A stretch of 52,135 bases of DNA. Source: Bacteroidales bacterium UBA3143. Lineage in GTDB: Bacteria > Bacteroidota > Bacteroidia > Bacteroidales > Dysgonomonadaceae. Every line of letters begins with the position of its first letter. Position 1 is the first letter of the stretch. The DNA is taken from assembly GCA_002364735.1 (NCBI GenBank), contig DEZB01000027.1, forward strand, positions 1 through 52,135, written 5' to 3'. A program made the position numbers and the translations under genes. Of this stretch, positions 7,196 through 16,251 are shown piece after piece. Below the pieces are notes generated by a model that worked only from the letters and a program-made list of their open reading frames with translations, made no database searches and was not told where the DNA came from.

Positions 7196-8806
7196 ATGGA
7201 TAAATATAATAATAAATTCATTTCCCCCCAAGGTGATCTGGAAATGAAGAAACACCTCAACATTGACAATATCCGCATTCAAAAGATGTTGGATATCAAA
7301 TTGAAAGTATTCAATAAAGAAATCACAACAGCAGATGCACGAAGGTTGGTAAATGAAACATTCGATAGGGTTTCTGCCGAAGAGTTTGTTTATGGTGAAC
7401 AGCACCTATTTAATGCTGGTATAACAGATGAAATTATGGCAGAAGGTATGGATGACATACTTGATGTTTTCAAAGATGTGCTTGTGGTTGACAGTCTCAA
7501 TTTACCCAAAGGACACCCCATACAAACTTATGCTGACGAAGCGGTCGCACTTGAACTACTGCTGCTAAAAATGGAGCAAAAATTGAATGGAAAGTTCATT
7601 AAAAATCAATGGTTAGAGCTTTACTCTCAATTGAGTGAAATCAACATTCATTTTAGTCGCAAGCAGCATCAACTGTTTTCTGCGCTTGAGCGCAAAGGTT
7701 TCGACAGACCATCAAGAATCATGTGGACATTTGATGATAAAGTGCGAGATGCTATAAAAGATGCGTATCTATTGTTGCAGACAGATAAAGATGATGCGTT
7801 TATCGCAGCTCAACCACATGTGATCCATTTAGTGCGTGACATTTTAGGAAAGGAGCGTGATGTGCTCTATCCAACCTCTTTGAAACTATTAAGTGATGAA
7901 GAGTTTGCAGAAATGCGTAAAGGAGATGATGAAATAGGTTATTGTTTAATTGATAATCCTCCAGCATATTATGCTTCAAGCAAAGACTTCGCATCCAATC
8001 CAGAAATGGATAACAAGAACAACTTATTGACAGATCTGAAAGATGTACTGGCTAAACATGGATTAACCACATCATCATCCAAAGATGAAGTGCTGAGTGT
8101 AAGTAATGGAAAATTGACATTAGAGCAAATCAACCTCATTTACAAGCACATGCAGATAGACTTGTCTTACGTTGACGAGAATGATATTGTAAAATTCTAT
8201 ACTGATTCAACGCATCGCGTTTTTCCAAGAAGTCCTGGTGTGATAGGTAGAGAAGTGCAAAACTGTCATCCGCGCAATAGTCTTTCTACTGTTAATGCCA
8301 TTATTGATGCATTCAGAAAAGGTGAACAAGACGAAGCTGAGTTTTGGATTGATAAAGGCGACAAATTCATTTACATTATTTTTAATGCAGTACGTGATGA
8401 TGAGGGTAATTTTAGAGGTGTATTAGAGATGATGCAAGATGTTACCCACATACGAAGCTTAAAAGGAAGTCGCAGACTATTGTCATGGGAAAATTCAAAA
8501 CCGTACAATGAAAATGAGATAAAACCAAACAACAAAAATATGAATTCAGAAAAAACAACATACACAACTAAAGATGTACAAATAGATATAGAACCTAAGA
8601 CAGTTATTGGAGAAGTGATAGGTCAATATCCTTTCATAAAAGATTTTTTAGTATCACTTTCACCTGATTATAACCGATTGACTAATCCCGTTCTATTTAA
8701 AACAATGAAAAATATTGCTACGCTTGATATGATTAGCAAGGTGGGAGGTTTTAAAGTAGATCACCTAATTAAATTAATAAAACAAGAGATTGAAGATAAA
8801 CAGTAA
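7196..8806 (+). CDS. DUF438 / hemerythrin-like / PAS / DUF1858 multidomain protein
   Basis: A 536-aa cytosolic protein. An N-terminal DUF438 region (about 20-95) leads into a hemerythrin-like helical part with EINIHFSRKQHQLFSALE. A region with GYCLIDNPPAYY follows, and a PAS-type domain runs at about 310-440 (DLSYVDENDIVKFYTD, then GREVQNCHPRNSLSTV, FIYIIFNAVRDDEGNF, and GVLEMMQDVTHIRSLKGSR). A C-terminal DUF1858-like module (about 470-535, VIGEVIGQYPFIKDFL) resembles the N-terminal domain of ScdA/Ric. This architecture is common next to NO-detoxification genes in anaerobes. It lies 55 bp after the regulator and 106 bp before ric. An alternative start is Met17. Its biochemical activity is unknown; a gas- or redox-sensing or di-iron role is inferred. 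Confidence 0.85.
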   Translation: MDKYNNKFISPQGDLEMKKHLNIDNIRIQKMLDIKLKVFNKEITTADARRLVNETFDRVSAEEFVYGEQHLFNAGITDEIMAEGMDDILDVFKDVLVVDSLNLPKGHPIQTYADEAVALELLLLKMEQKLNGKFIKNQWLELYSQLSEINIHFSRKQHQLFSALERKGFDRPSRIMWTFDDKVRDAIKDAYLLLQTDKDDAFIAAQPHVIHLVRDILGKERDVLYPTSLKLLSDEEFAEMRKGDDEIGYCLIDNPPAYYASSKDFASNPEMDNKNNLLTDLKDVLAKHGLTTSSSKDEVLSVSNGKLTLEQINLIYKHMQIDLSYVDENDIVKFYTDSTHRVFPRSPGVIGREVQNCHPRNSLSTVNAIIDAFRKGEQDEAEFWIDKGDKFIYIIFNAVRDDEGNFRGVLEMMQDVTHIRSLKGSRRLLSWENSKPYNENEIKPNNKNMNSEKTTYTTKDVQIDIEPKTVIGEVIGQYPFIKDFLVSLSPDYNRLTNPVLFKTMKNIATLDMISKVGGFKVDHLIKLIKQEIEDKQ

Positions 8807-8823
8807 ATTAAAAAACAAACATG

Positions 8824-8843
8824 TTTTGACTTTTGCGTCAAAA
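8824..8843 (+). terminator. Hairpin between DUF438 gene and ric (attenuator or processing site)
   Basis: Perfect 7-bp stem TTTTGAC / GTCAAAA with loop TTTTGC, 18 bp after the DUF438 stop codon. No long T run follows, so it may only reduce readthrough or protect the upstream mRNA end. Confidence 0.35.
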
Positions 8844-8912
8844 TTGCTTTATAAATTGTAATATATTATGTAAATTCAGCTCGAATTTGATTGAGCTATA
8901 AAATCAAACAAA

Positions 8913-9635
8913 ATGGAAGTTCAAAAAAATCAAAATATAGGAGAATTAGTAGCACGAGACTACCGTACAGCATCTGTGTTTAAAAAATATGGAATAGATT
9001 TTTGTTGCCAAGGCAACAGAACTATAGATAGCGCATGCATCGCTAAAAATATTGATGTTGATAATCTTTTAAATAACTTGAACAGTATTCACCCTATCAA
9101 CAATTCTGTAGGGATAGATTTTCAATCATGGCCATTAGATTTACTGGCTGATTATATAGAGAAAACGCATCATCGTTATGTAGAAGACAAATCACCTGAG
9201 CTGATCGCTTATTTAGAGAAGATATGTGAAGTTCACGGCAAAAATAGTACTGAGCTTTATGAAATCAATGAACTCATTCAACAAACTGTTGCCAATTTGG
9301 CTCAACACATGAAGAAAGAAGAGCTTGTATTGTTTCCATACATTCGAAAGATGGAGAATGCTAAACGCACTGGAGAGTTGTTGCAAAAGCCAAGTTTTGG
9401 TAGCATTCAAAATCCAATAAATCAAATGGAAAGCGAACATTCTGCCGAGGGAGATCGTTTTAGAGATATCGAAACGTTGAGTAATATCTATACTCCGCCT
9501 GAAGATGCTTGTAATACATTTAGAGTAACGTATGCTTTGTTAAAAGAATTTCAAGACGATTTGCATCTCCACATACATTTAGAAAATAATATTTTATTTC
9601 CAAAGGCTATTCAATTAGAAAATCAATTGCTATAA
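8913..9635 (+). CDS. ric: Iron-sulfur cluster repair di-iron protein (ScdA/YtfE/Ric family)
   Basis: Repairs Fe-S clusters damaged by nitric oxide or oxidants. The 240-aa protein has the two expected parts: an N-terminal ScdA_N domain with the conserved GIDFCCQGNRT (Cys31-Cys32) and a C-terminal hemerythrin-like four-helix bundle. Likely iron ligands are visible: EKTHHRYV (His86/87), EVHGK (His108), LAQHMKKEELVLFPYI (His132 and Glu136/137), MESEHSAEG, and LHLHIHLENNILFP. Full length for the family. Its position in a block led by an Rrf2 regulator and followed by a flavoreductase and aconitase fits a role in nitrosative stress. Confidence 0.94.
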   Translation: MEVQKNQNIGELVARDYRTASVFKKYGIDFCCQGNRTIDSACIAKNIDVDNLLNNLNSIHPINNSVGIDFQSWPLDLLADYIEKTHHRYVEDKSPELIAYLEKICEVHGKNSTELYEINELIQQTVANLAQHMKKEELVLFPYIRKMENAKRTGELLQKPSFGSIQNPINQMESEHSAEGDRFRDIETLSNIYTPPEDACNTFRVTYALLKEFQDDLHLHIHLENNILFPKAIQLENQLL

Positions 9636-9679
9636 GTTAGTTGAACGGTCTTTTATACTAACCTTTTAAAATAAACAAA

Positions 9680-10366
9680 ATGGATCAGCACATTATCAAA
9701 ATTTATTCAGTAGATCAAGTAACACACGACGTGTTGAGATTTGAAACAGAGAAACCCGCCAATTTTAACTTTATACCGGGACAGGCTTCTCGCATTTCAA
9801 TCAACAAAGAGGGTTGGGAAAAGAAAAAAAGATCTTTCACTTTTACAAATTTACCCGATGATGATCACCTGGAATTTATTATAAAAACATATCCTTCTCA
9901 CAATGGGGTTACTCACAATGGGGTTACTAATGAATTGTTGACCTTAAAGAAAGGCGATGAATTAATTGTGCACGAAGTGTGGGGATCCATTGCTTATAAA
10001 GGTCCAGGAGTATTTATAGCTGGGGGTGCAGGCGTCACCCCCTTTATCTCTATACTCCGACATTTGCATGTCAAAAATGAGCTCCGCAACAACAAGCTTC
10101 TGTTTGCTAACAAAACTGCTGCAGACATTATTCACAATCTTGAATTTCAAGATATGTTGGGTGCAAACTTCATCAATATTCTTTCACATGAAAAGGTTGA
10201 AGGAATAGACCATGGTTTGATAAGTGAAGAGTTTCTCAAGAAGCACGGCATAAACGATCACAAATATGTTTATCTATGCGGTCCCAAACCAATGATGGAA
10301 AGTATAGAAGAACAACTTCGCACTTTGAATGTTAAAGAAGATACAATTATAAAGGAAGTATTTTAA
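9680..10366 (+). CDS. Ferredoxin-NADP reductase-type flavoprotein (FAD/NAD-binding)
   Basis: A 228-aa flavoprotein reductase. The FAD domain has KRSFTFTNLPDDDHLEF (the R-x-[YF]-[ST] flavin motif) and the NAD(P) domain has FIAGGAGVTPFISILRHL and the late YLCGPKPMMESI. It is a minimal two-domain reductase without its own ferredoxin domain, so it probably donates electrons to a separate partner, perhaps Ric or another di-iron protein in this operon (inference). An exact in-frame 15-bp tandem duplication at 9898-9927 gives HNGVTHNGVT near residues 74-83, close to the FAD-binding region. It follows ric by 44 bp and precedes aconitase by 51 bp. Confidence 0.87.
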   Translation: MDQHIIKIYSVDQVTHDVLRFETEKPANFNFIPGQASRISINKEGWEKKKRSFTFTNLPDDDHLEFIIKTYPSHNGVTHNGVTNELLTLKKGDELIVHEVWGSIAYKGPGVFIAGGAGVTPFISILRHLHVKNELRNNKLLFANKTAADIIHNLEFQDMLGANFINILSHEKVEGIDHGLISEEFLKKHGINDHKYVYLCGPKPMMESIEEQLRTLNVKEDTIIKEVF

Positions 10367-10417
10367 TGCTATCAACTCAAACATATTTATAAAACTATAA
10401 AAAATAAAGCATCAATC

Positions 10418-13237
10418 ATGGGAAATGATATCTTTCAAATTAAACGAAATTTAGAAGTCAACGGTAAAAGCCTTACCTATTATAGCCTAAGCGAACTGCA
10501 AAAGCAGGGCTATGCAATTGAGAAACTGCCATTCTCTATTCGTATTTTATTAGAAAATGCATTGCGTAACTATGACGGTTTTGCAATAACAAGTGATAGC
10601 ATTGAAACTATTTTAAATTGGAAACCCGAAGCATCAGATAAGGATATTCCATTTAAACCAGCACGCGTTTTGATGCAAGACTTCACTGGTGTTCCCGCAG
10701 TTGTAGACATTGCAGCACTACGAGCAGAGGTTGCACGTAAAGGTAAAAACCCAGAGATAATCAACCCTTTAATACCTGTTGATTTGGTAATTGACCACTC
10801 CGTTCAGGTTGATTATTTTGGAACTCAATATTCTTATAATCGTAACATTGATGAAGAGTATCGTAGAAACAAAGAACGCTATCAATTTCTGAAATGGGCG
10901 CAAAATTCGTTTGATAACTTTAGTGTTGTTCCTCCGGGAATGGGAATATGCCATCAAGTAAATTTGGAATACCTATCCAAAGGTGTGATTGAAAGAGACG
11001 GAGAGGTTTTTCCTGACACCGCTGTGGGTACAGATAGCCACACCCCTATGGTAAATGGAGTGGGTGTGCTTGCGTGGGGTGTTGGTGGTATTGAGGCTGA
11101 AGCTGCTATCTTGGGACAGCCCATTTATTTTATTATGCCCGAAGTAATTGGTTTGAAACTAACTGGAAAGCTTCCTTTGGGATCAACAGCAACAGACTTA
11201 GTGCTCACGATTGCCAATGTTTTGAGAAAATATGGCGTTGTAGGAAAATTTGTAGAGGTGTTCGGTCCTGCATTAGACAATTTATCAGTACCAGATAGAG
11301 CAACTATTGGTAATATGTCGCCAGAGTTTGGCTGTACCGTTACCCTATTTCCAATAGATGATAAAACGGTAGAGTATATGAAACAAAGCAATCGTTCACC
11401 CGAACAACTTGAGTTGATAGAAAGCTACTGCAAAACAAATATGTTATGGCGCGAGAACGAAGATGCTATTACCTATACCGATGTCATACAGCTTGACATT
11501 TCGTCCATTGAGCCTACAGTGGCAGGTCCAAGCAGACCTCAAGATAAAATTCTTTTAAAAGATTTCAAAGATAAATTTATCGACCTCTTAGATACATCTT
11601 ATCAAAGGCAATATATCTCGTGGGAAGATAGAGATAGTGATATAGACAAATCAATCACTCGTTTTGAGGGAGAAGGTGGCGATTTACCTGTAACAAAAAC
11701 TAAGGATAAAAATGTAGAAACCGAAATTGAAGCCCATCACCGCAATGGTTTAAAAACAGTATGGATAACCCGCGGTCAAGAGAAATTTATGCTCTCTGAT
11801 GGTGCTGTAGGAATTGCCGCAATCACTTCATGCACTAACACCTCCAATCCATTTGTGATGATTGGAGCAGGGCTGGTTGCAAGAAATGCGCGTAAACATG
11901 GCATTGATGTAAAACCTTGGGTTAAAACATCGCTCGCTCCTGGTTCGAAAGTAGTTACCGACTATTTAGAGAAAGCAGATTTGATGAAAGACCTTGAAGC
12001 TTTACAATTCCACTTGGTGGGTTATGGTTGCACATCATGCATTGGCAATTCTGGACCTTTAGCACCAGATATTGCAAAAGCTGTTGACAATCAGAGTTTA
12101 GTTCTCGCTTCTGTGTTATCAGGTAATAGAAACTTCGAAGCCCGTATTCATCCACAAGTTAAGATGAACTTCTTGATGTCGCCCATGTTAGTTGTTGCTT
12201 ATGCTATTGCTGGTCGAGTTGATATTGACTTGACAAACGAGCCGATAAGCTATGACTCAAACATGAATCCTGTCTATTTAAAAGATATTTGGCCAACGGA
12301 TGATGAAATAAATGATATCATGCGACAAGTGCTAACACCAAAAGATTTTGAGAAAAGTTATGGAGATATTTTTGAAGGAAATGAAACATGGCGTAATCTT
12401 GAAGTTCCATCGGGAAAGTTGTATGAATGGAATGTTAATTCAACCTATATAAAAGAAATTCCTTTCTTTCATGGTATTTCGGATGAGCCAGAAGCACTTA
12501 AAGATATAAAAGATGCACGTGCGCTTTTGGTATTGGGTGATAGTGTGACCACTGATCATATTTCACCAGCAGGATCGTTCAATGAATATTCAGCGGCTGG
12601 TAAATACTTAATAGATCATGGAGTAGTGAAAGGAAACTTTAACTCCTATGGCTCACGTCGTGGTAATGATGAAGTAATGGTGCGTGGAACTTTCGCCAAT
12701 GTGCGTATTAAGAACCAACTTGCTACCAGAGAAGGAGGATATACCAGCTACTTGCCTGAAAAAGAAGAAATGACTGTTTACGATGCAGCTATGAAATACA
12801 AAGAAAACAATACGCCTTTAGTTGTATTAGCAGGCAAAGAGTATGGAAGTGGATCATCGCGTGACTGGGCTGCAAAGGGAGCTTTCTTATTAGGTGTTAA
12901 GTGCGTGTTAGCAGAAAGCTACGAACGCATTCACCGCAGTAACTTAGTTGGAATGGGAGTATTGCCACTTGAATATAAAGAGGGAGATACAGCCGAGAAA
13001 TTAGATATTAGCGGTAAAGAAACCTTCTCAATAATAGGTATTGAAAAAGACCTGAAACCGCATAAAGAAGTACAAGTTATTGTTGAAAACAAAAGAGGAG
13101 AAAAAAAGACGTTTAATGCAATAGCGAGATTAGACTCTCAAATAGAGATTGAGTATTATCGTAACGGAGGTATATTGCAGTATGTGTTACGACAATTCTT
13201 GAAAGATAAAGTTGAATCGAAAGAAATTAAAGAATAA
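10418..13237 (+). CDS. acnA: Aconitate hydratase A (aconitase)
   Basis: Interconverts citrate and isocitrate in the TCA cycle using a labile [4Fe-4S] cluster. The 939-aa protein carries all AcnA/IRP-type signatures: DSHTPMVNGVGVLAWGVGG, cluster ligands Cys472 (ITSCTNTSNP), Cys538 and Cys541 (GYGCTSCIGNSGPL), the swivel-domain blocks GDSVTTDHISPAGSF, GSRRGNDEVMVRGTFAN, and KEYGSGSSRDWAAKGAFLLG. Length agrees with AcnA. Its cluster is a classic target of NO and superoxide, so its place directly after ric and a flavoreductase is functionally sensible: the repair genes are made together with a vulnerable enzyme. Confidence 0.97.
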   Translation: MGNDIFQIKRNLEVNGKSLTYYSLSELQKQGYAIEKLPFSIRILLENALRNYDGFAITSDSIETILNWKPEASDKDIPFKPARVLMQDFTGVPAVVDIAALRAEVARKGKNPEIINPLIPVDLVIDHSVQVDYFGTQYSYNRNIDEEYRRNKERYQFLKWAQNSFDNFSVVPPGMGICHQVNLEYLSKGVIERDGEVFPDTAVGTDSHTPMVNGVGVLAWGVGGIEAEAAILGQPIYFIMPEVIGLKLTGKLPLGSTATDLVLTIANVLRKYGVVGKFVEVFGPALDNLSVPDRATIGNMSPEFGCTVTLFPIDDKTVEYMKQSNRSPEQLELIESYCKTNMLWRENEDAITYTDVIQLDISSIEPTVAGPSRPQDKILLKDFKDKFIDLLDTSYQRQYISWEDRDSDIDKSITRFEGEGGDLPVTKTKDKNVETEIEAHHRNGLKTVWITRGQEKFMLSDGAVGIAAITSCTNTSNPFVMIGAGLVARNARKHGIDVKPWVKTSLAPGSKVVTDYLEKADLMKDLEALQFHLVGYGCTSCIGNSGPLAPDIAKAVDNQSLVLASVLSGNRNFEARIHPQVKMNFLMSPMLVVAYAIAGRVDIDLTNEPISYDSNMNPVYLKDIWPTDDEINDIMRQVLTPKDFEKSYGDIFEGNETWRNLEVPSGKLYEWNVNSTYIKEIPFFHGISDEPEALKDIKDARALLVLGDSVTTDHISPAGSFNEYSAAGKYLIDHGVVKGNFNSYGSRRGNDEVMVRGTFANVRIKNQLATREGGYTSYLPEKEEMTVYDAAMKYKENNTPLVVLAGKEYGSGSSRDWAAKGAFLLGVKCVLAESYERIHRSNLVGMGVLPLEYKEGDTAEKLDISGKETFSIIGIEKDLKPHKEVQVIVENKRGEKKTFNAIARLDSQIEIEYYRNGGILQYVLRQFLKDKVESKEIKE

Positions 13238-13241
13238 AGAT

Positions 13242-13574
13242 ATGGAAGAATCTAACATGTTCCCTATTCCTGACAAAAAGATGCTTCACAAAAGAACATC
13301 TTTGGCACCTGAAAGTATGAAAGCATGGCAAAACTTTAGTAATACAGTTTTTGCAGAAGGTGCGCTTTCAGAAAAGACAAAACATTTAATTGCGTTGGCC
13401 GTGGCACACGTAACTCAATGCCCTTATTGCATCAGAGCACACACAAAAGAGTCAATGCGAACTGGTGCAAGCAAAGAAGAAATGATGGAGGCAATTTGGG
13501 TTGCATCCGAAATGCGATCGGGTGCTGCATTAGCACACTCAGCTTTGGCAATGGATGAAATGGAAAAAGAGTAA
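13242..13574 (+). CDS. AhpD-like carboxymuconolactone decarboxylase-family protein
   Basis: A 110-residue all-helical protein of the CMD/AhpD family. It contains the redox CPYCIRAHTKES motif (CxxC plus downstream His) of AhpD-type alkylhydroperoxidases, preceded by LSEKTKHLIALAVAHVTQ. The ATG at 13242, four bases after the aconitase stop, is chosen. An earlier in-frame ATG at 13212 would overlap the aconitase end with a poor N terminus. Position after aconitase suggests participation in oxidative or nitrosative defence, but many such proteins have no known substrate. Confidence 0.86.
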   Translation: MEESNMFPIPDKKMLHKRTSLAPESMKAWQNFSNTVFAEGALSEKTKHLIALAVAHVTQCPYCIRAHTKESMRTGASKEEMMEAIWVASEMRSGAALAHSALAMDEMEKE

Positions 13575-13676
13575 TCTGGTGTAAGTATAAGATTGGAAAC
13601 AAGTTCTTTCATCATTCGTGTTTTGATAAGAACAAGTGTAGCATAGCAGCCAACTCAACAAATAAAATAGAGAAGA

Positions 13677-14213
13677 ATGAAAACCGAACAATCAAAAACA
13701 GTTTGGACAATTGGACATTCTACTCATACTTTAGATGAGTTAGTAGCTATGCTACATTCTTTTAAAATAGAAATAGTTGTAGATATACGCAGCTACCCTG
13801 GTTCGCGTAAGTTTCCTCAATTTAATAAAGAAGCTTTGGAAATAACATTACCCAATAACAATATCGCGTATATACATCTGAAAAAGCTGGGTGGCAGAAG
13901 AAAAGTAAATCCTGAATCGAAAAACACAACTTGGCGTCACGCTGCTTTTCGTGGTTATGCTGACTACATGGAAACTGAATCATTTGCTGAAGGCATAAAG
14001 GAACTTATAGATATTGCTTCGCAAAAAAGAACTGCATACATGTGTTCAGAAGCTGTATGGTGGAGATGTCATCGCTCGATGGTGTCTGATTATTTAAAAG
14101 CTGCTGGTTGGGATGTGGAGCATATTATGAGCGTAGATAAAGAATCTGAACACCCTTACACACAACCAGCACGCATTGTTAATGGTGAATTAACTTATCT
14201 TCCTGAAAAGTAA
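13677..14213 (+). CDS. DUF488 family protein (long form)
   Basis: A 178-aa DUF488 protein with the family marks: IWTIGHS-type start (WTIGHSTHTLDELVAML), DIRSYPGSRKFPQF, LGGRRK, and the Cys-containing CSEAVWWRCHRSMVSDYL near residues 122-139. Function is not established; the conserved Cys/His/Arg residues suggest a small-molecule or nucleic-acid-related enzyme. It is separated from the AhpD-like gene by about 100 bp and from the second DUF488 gene by 39 bp. Pairs of a long and a short DUF488 member together hint at related roles. Confidence 0.87.
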   Translation: MKTEQSKTVWTIGHSTHTLDELVAMLHSFKIEIVVDIRSYPGSRKFPQFNKEALEITLPNNNIAYIHLKKLGGRRKVNPESKNTTWRHAAFRGYADYMETESFAEGIKELIDIASQKRTAYMCSEAVWWRCHRSMVSDYLKAAGWDVEHIMSVDKESEHPYTQPARIVNGELTYLPEK

Positions 14214-14252
14214 TATCAATAGAATTTACTTTAATCTCTAATTTACTACAAG

Positions 14253-14603
14253 ATGAAAAGCATACAAATAAAAAGAGTGTATGAAGACAAGTCGAAGGAT
14301 GATGGCTATCGTGTTTTCGTTTACCGTCTTTGGCCACGAGGTGTCTCAAAAGAGGATGCTCACTTTGATGAGTGGATGAAAGAATTAGCTCCCTCTACAG
14401 AATTGCGAAAATGGTTTAATCACAAACCAGAGAGGTTTGACGAGTTTAGTAAACGCTACAAGAAAGAGCTGAAAGAAAAAGAGAAGAAGTTGGACGAATT
14501 AAGAGATATCACTAAAACAAAGAAAGTAACCTTGCTATTTGCAGCTAAAGATACTGAGATAAACAATGCGGTTGTTATAAGAGATGTTTTGATGGAAAAA
14601 TAA
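14253..14603 (+). CDS. DUF488 family protein (YeaO-like short form)
   Basis: A 116-aa member of the short DUF488/YeaO group. Family blocks seen are IKRVYEDKSKDDGYRVFV, YRLWPRGVSKEDAHFDEW, KELAPSTELRKWFNHKPER, FSKRYKKEL and KVTLLFAAKDTEINNAVVI. YeaO-type proteins are uncharacterised. It is the last clear member of the stress cluster and stops 27 bp before the GH140-like gene, so transcription may run on into that gene. Confidence 0.88.
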   Translation: MKSIQIKRVYEDKSKDDGYRVFVYRLWPRGVSKEDAHFDEWMKELAPSTELRKWFNHKPERFDEFSKRYKKELKEKEKKLDELRDITKTKKVTLLFAAKDTEINNAVVIRDVLMEK

Positions 14604-14630
14604 TGAACTAAAAATATTAACCTTTTTATT

Positions 14631-16052
14631 ATGAAAAGTAATCTATTAGTATTATTGTCTGTTCTGTTTTTATCATTCCCAATTAATGCTCAAATAAAAG
14701 TAGCTAAATCTCAAAAATATCTTGTAGAAACAAAAACAGGAAAACCATTCTTTTGGATGGGCGATACAGCGTGGGAAGTATTTCATAGACTTAAACGCGA
14801 AGATGTTATAAAATATTTAGATATGCGTAAAAGTCAAGGCTTTAATGTAATAATGGGTGTTGCTTTGGCTGAAAATAATGGGTTGATTGAGCCTAATCGT
14901 TATGGTGATGTTCCCTTTATAAATCTTGATCCAACTAATTGGGCTGTAACCGAAGGCAATAATCCCAAAAATGAAGAAGAATATGATTATTGGGACAACG
15001 TAGATTTTGTTATTGAAGAAGCTGCTAAAAGGGATCTTTATGTTGGGTTGTTACCTACTTGGGGTGACAAGGTTGTTAGTAACTGGGGAGCTGGACCGCA
15101 AGTTTTTAATAAACAAAATGCATATACTTATACAAAAAAGCTGGCAGAGAGATATAAGAACAAATTGAATATTCTATGGATATTGGGCGGAGACAGACCT
15201 GCTGTTTATGAAAGAAATGGCAAGAAACATGACGACAGACCAGTATGGCTAACAATGGCAAAAGGCATTCGAGATATAATTGGAGAAGATGCTTTTATAA
15301 CTTATCATCCTGGCGGTTCGGCTGATGGTAGTGCTCAGTTTTTCAATACAGACGAATGGTTAAAAATGAATGCCATTCAAAGTGGTCATGGTTCAAGAAA
15401 TGTTGAGGCTTGGAAAACAATCCACAACGATCTTGAGCTTCAACCTTTAAAACCTATAATTGATTTAGAGCCTTGTTATGAAGATCATCCTGTGAACCCA
15501 TGGGATGGCAAATGGACGAGCGAAAGTAGAGGTTATTTCGATGCTTACGATGTAAGAGCAAGAATCTATCGGGGTGTTTTTGCAGGAGGTTGTGGAGCAA
15601 CATATGGGCATCATTCTATATGGCAATTTTTAGACACAGCGTTGTATAACCCAATAAATGTTGGAGATACTATTATCAGTTGGGAGCAGGCTTTAAATGC
15701 GGAAGGAGCTACACACATTCATCACCTCAAAAATTTAATGCTATCTCGATCTGATTTAAATAGAGTAGAAGACAGCAATTTGATTGTATCTGATAAGGGT
15801 AAAGATTATAAAGATTTGATAGTTGCTACAAGAAACGATGCAAAAACATATGCGATGATATATCTTCCCCAGCCTGAACCTATCACTATTAATTTAGATA
15901 TACTGAATCCTGGTCGTAAATTAGTATCATGGTTCAATCCTGCTACGGGTGAATACATTATACTTAAAGAGAAACATACTACTGGAAATGTCAGCTTTAC
16001 ACCTCCATCTAATAATCAAAAAGATTGGGTGTTGGTTATTGATGTGATCTAA
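14631..16052 (+). CDS. Secreted DUF4038 / GH140-like glycoside hydrolase (apiosidase-type)
   Basis: A 473-aa secreted glycoside hydrolase. A signal peptide (cleavage after INA) precedes a TIM-barrel DUF4038 domain with FFWMGDTAWEVFHRLKRED, GFNVIMGVALAENNGL, ILWILGGDRPAVYE, FITYHPGGSADGS and the acidic active-site-like IDLEPCYEDHP, followed by GVFAGGCGATYGHHSIWQF. A C-terminal beta domain ends with SWFNPATGEY and PSNNQKDWVLVID. This is the architecture of GH140 (characterised as apiosidase on rhamnogalacturonan II in Bacteroides), but DUF4038 members also act on other glycans. It is the only PUL-type enzyme on the plus strand in this part and converges on the GH88 gene. The substrate remains open. 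Confidence 0.83.
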   Translation: MKSNLLVLLSVLFLSFPINAQIKVAKSQKYLVETKTGKPFFWMGDTAWEVFHRLKREDVIKYLDMRKSQGFNVIMGVALAENNGLIEPNRYGDVPFINLDPTNWAVTEGNNPKNEEEYDYWDNVDFVIEEAAKRDLYVGLLPTWGDKVVSNWGAGPQVFNKQNAYTYTKKLAERYKNKLNILWILGGDRPAVYERNGKKHDDRPVWLTMAKGIRDIIGEDAFITYHPGGSADGSAQFFNTDEWLKMNAIQSGHGSRNVEAWKTIHNDLELQPLKPIIDLEPCYEDHPVNPWDGKWTSESRGYFDAYDVRARIYRGVFAGGCGATYGHHSIWQFLDTALYNPINVGDTIISWEQALNAEGATHIHHLKNLMLSRSDLNRVEDSNLIVSDKGKDYKDLIVATRNDAKTYAMIYLPQPEPITINLDILNPGRKLVSWFNPATGEYIILKEKHTTGNVSFTPPSNNQKDWVLVIDVI

Positions 16053-16162
16053 AAAAGAAGTAAATCAGAGATTTCAAATAATACTGTTTATGAGCTGTTT
16101 GGAAACCATAGGTTTAAATAGGTTCGGATGGTAAGCTCTTGATTTATGGGTAGATTATAAAA

Positions 16163-16194
16163 AATGAACGATCAGTATTTTCTGATCGTTCATT
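16163..16194. terminator. Bidirectional terminator between converging genes
   Basis: Perfect 13-bp stem AATGAACGATCAG / CTGATCGTTCATT with loop TATTTT, with A-rich sequence before and T-rich sequence after. It lies between the converging GH140-like (+) and GH88 (-) genes and would stop transcripts from both sides. Confidence 0.82.
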
Positions 16195-16251
16195 CCTTAT
16201 ATGTTTATTGTAAGTTCTTGTTACTACAGGTCAGGTCAATTTTGCATTTTC

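Noticed and set aside
13212..13241. Longer start for the AhpD-like gene
   Set aside because: It would overlap the end of aconitase and add a non-conserved basic stretch; the ATG at 13242 fits homologues.
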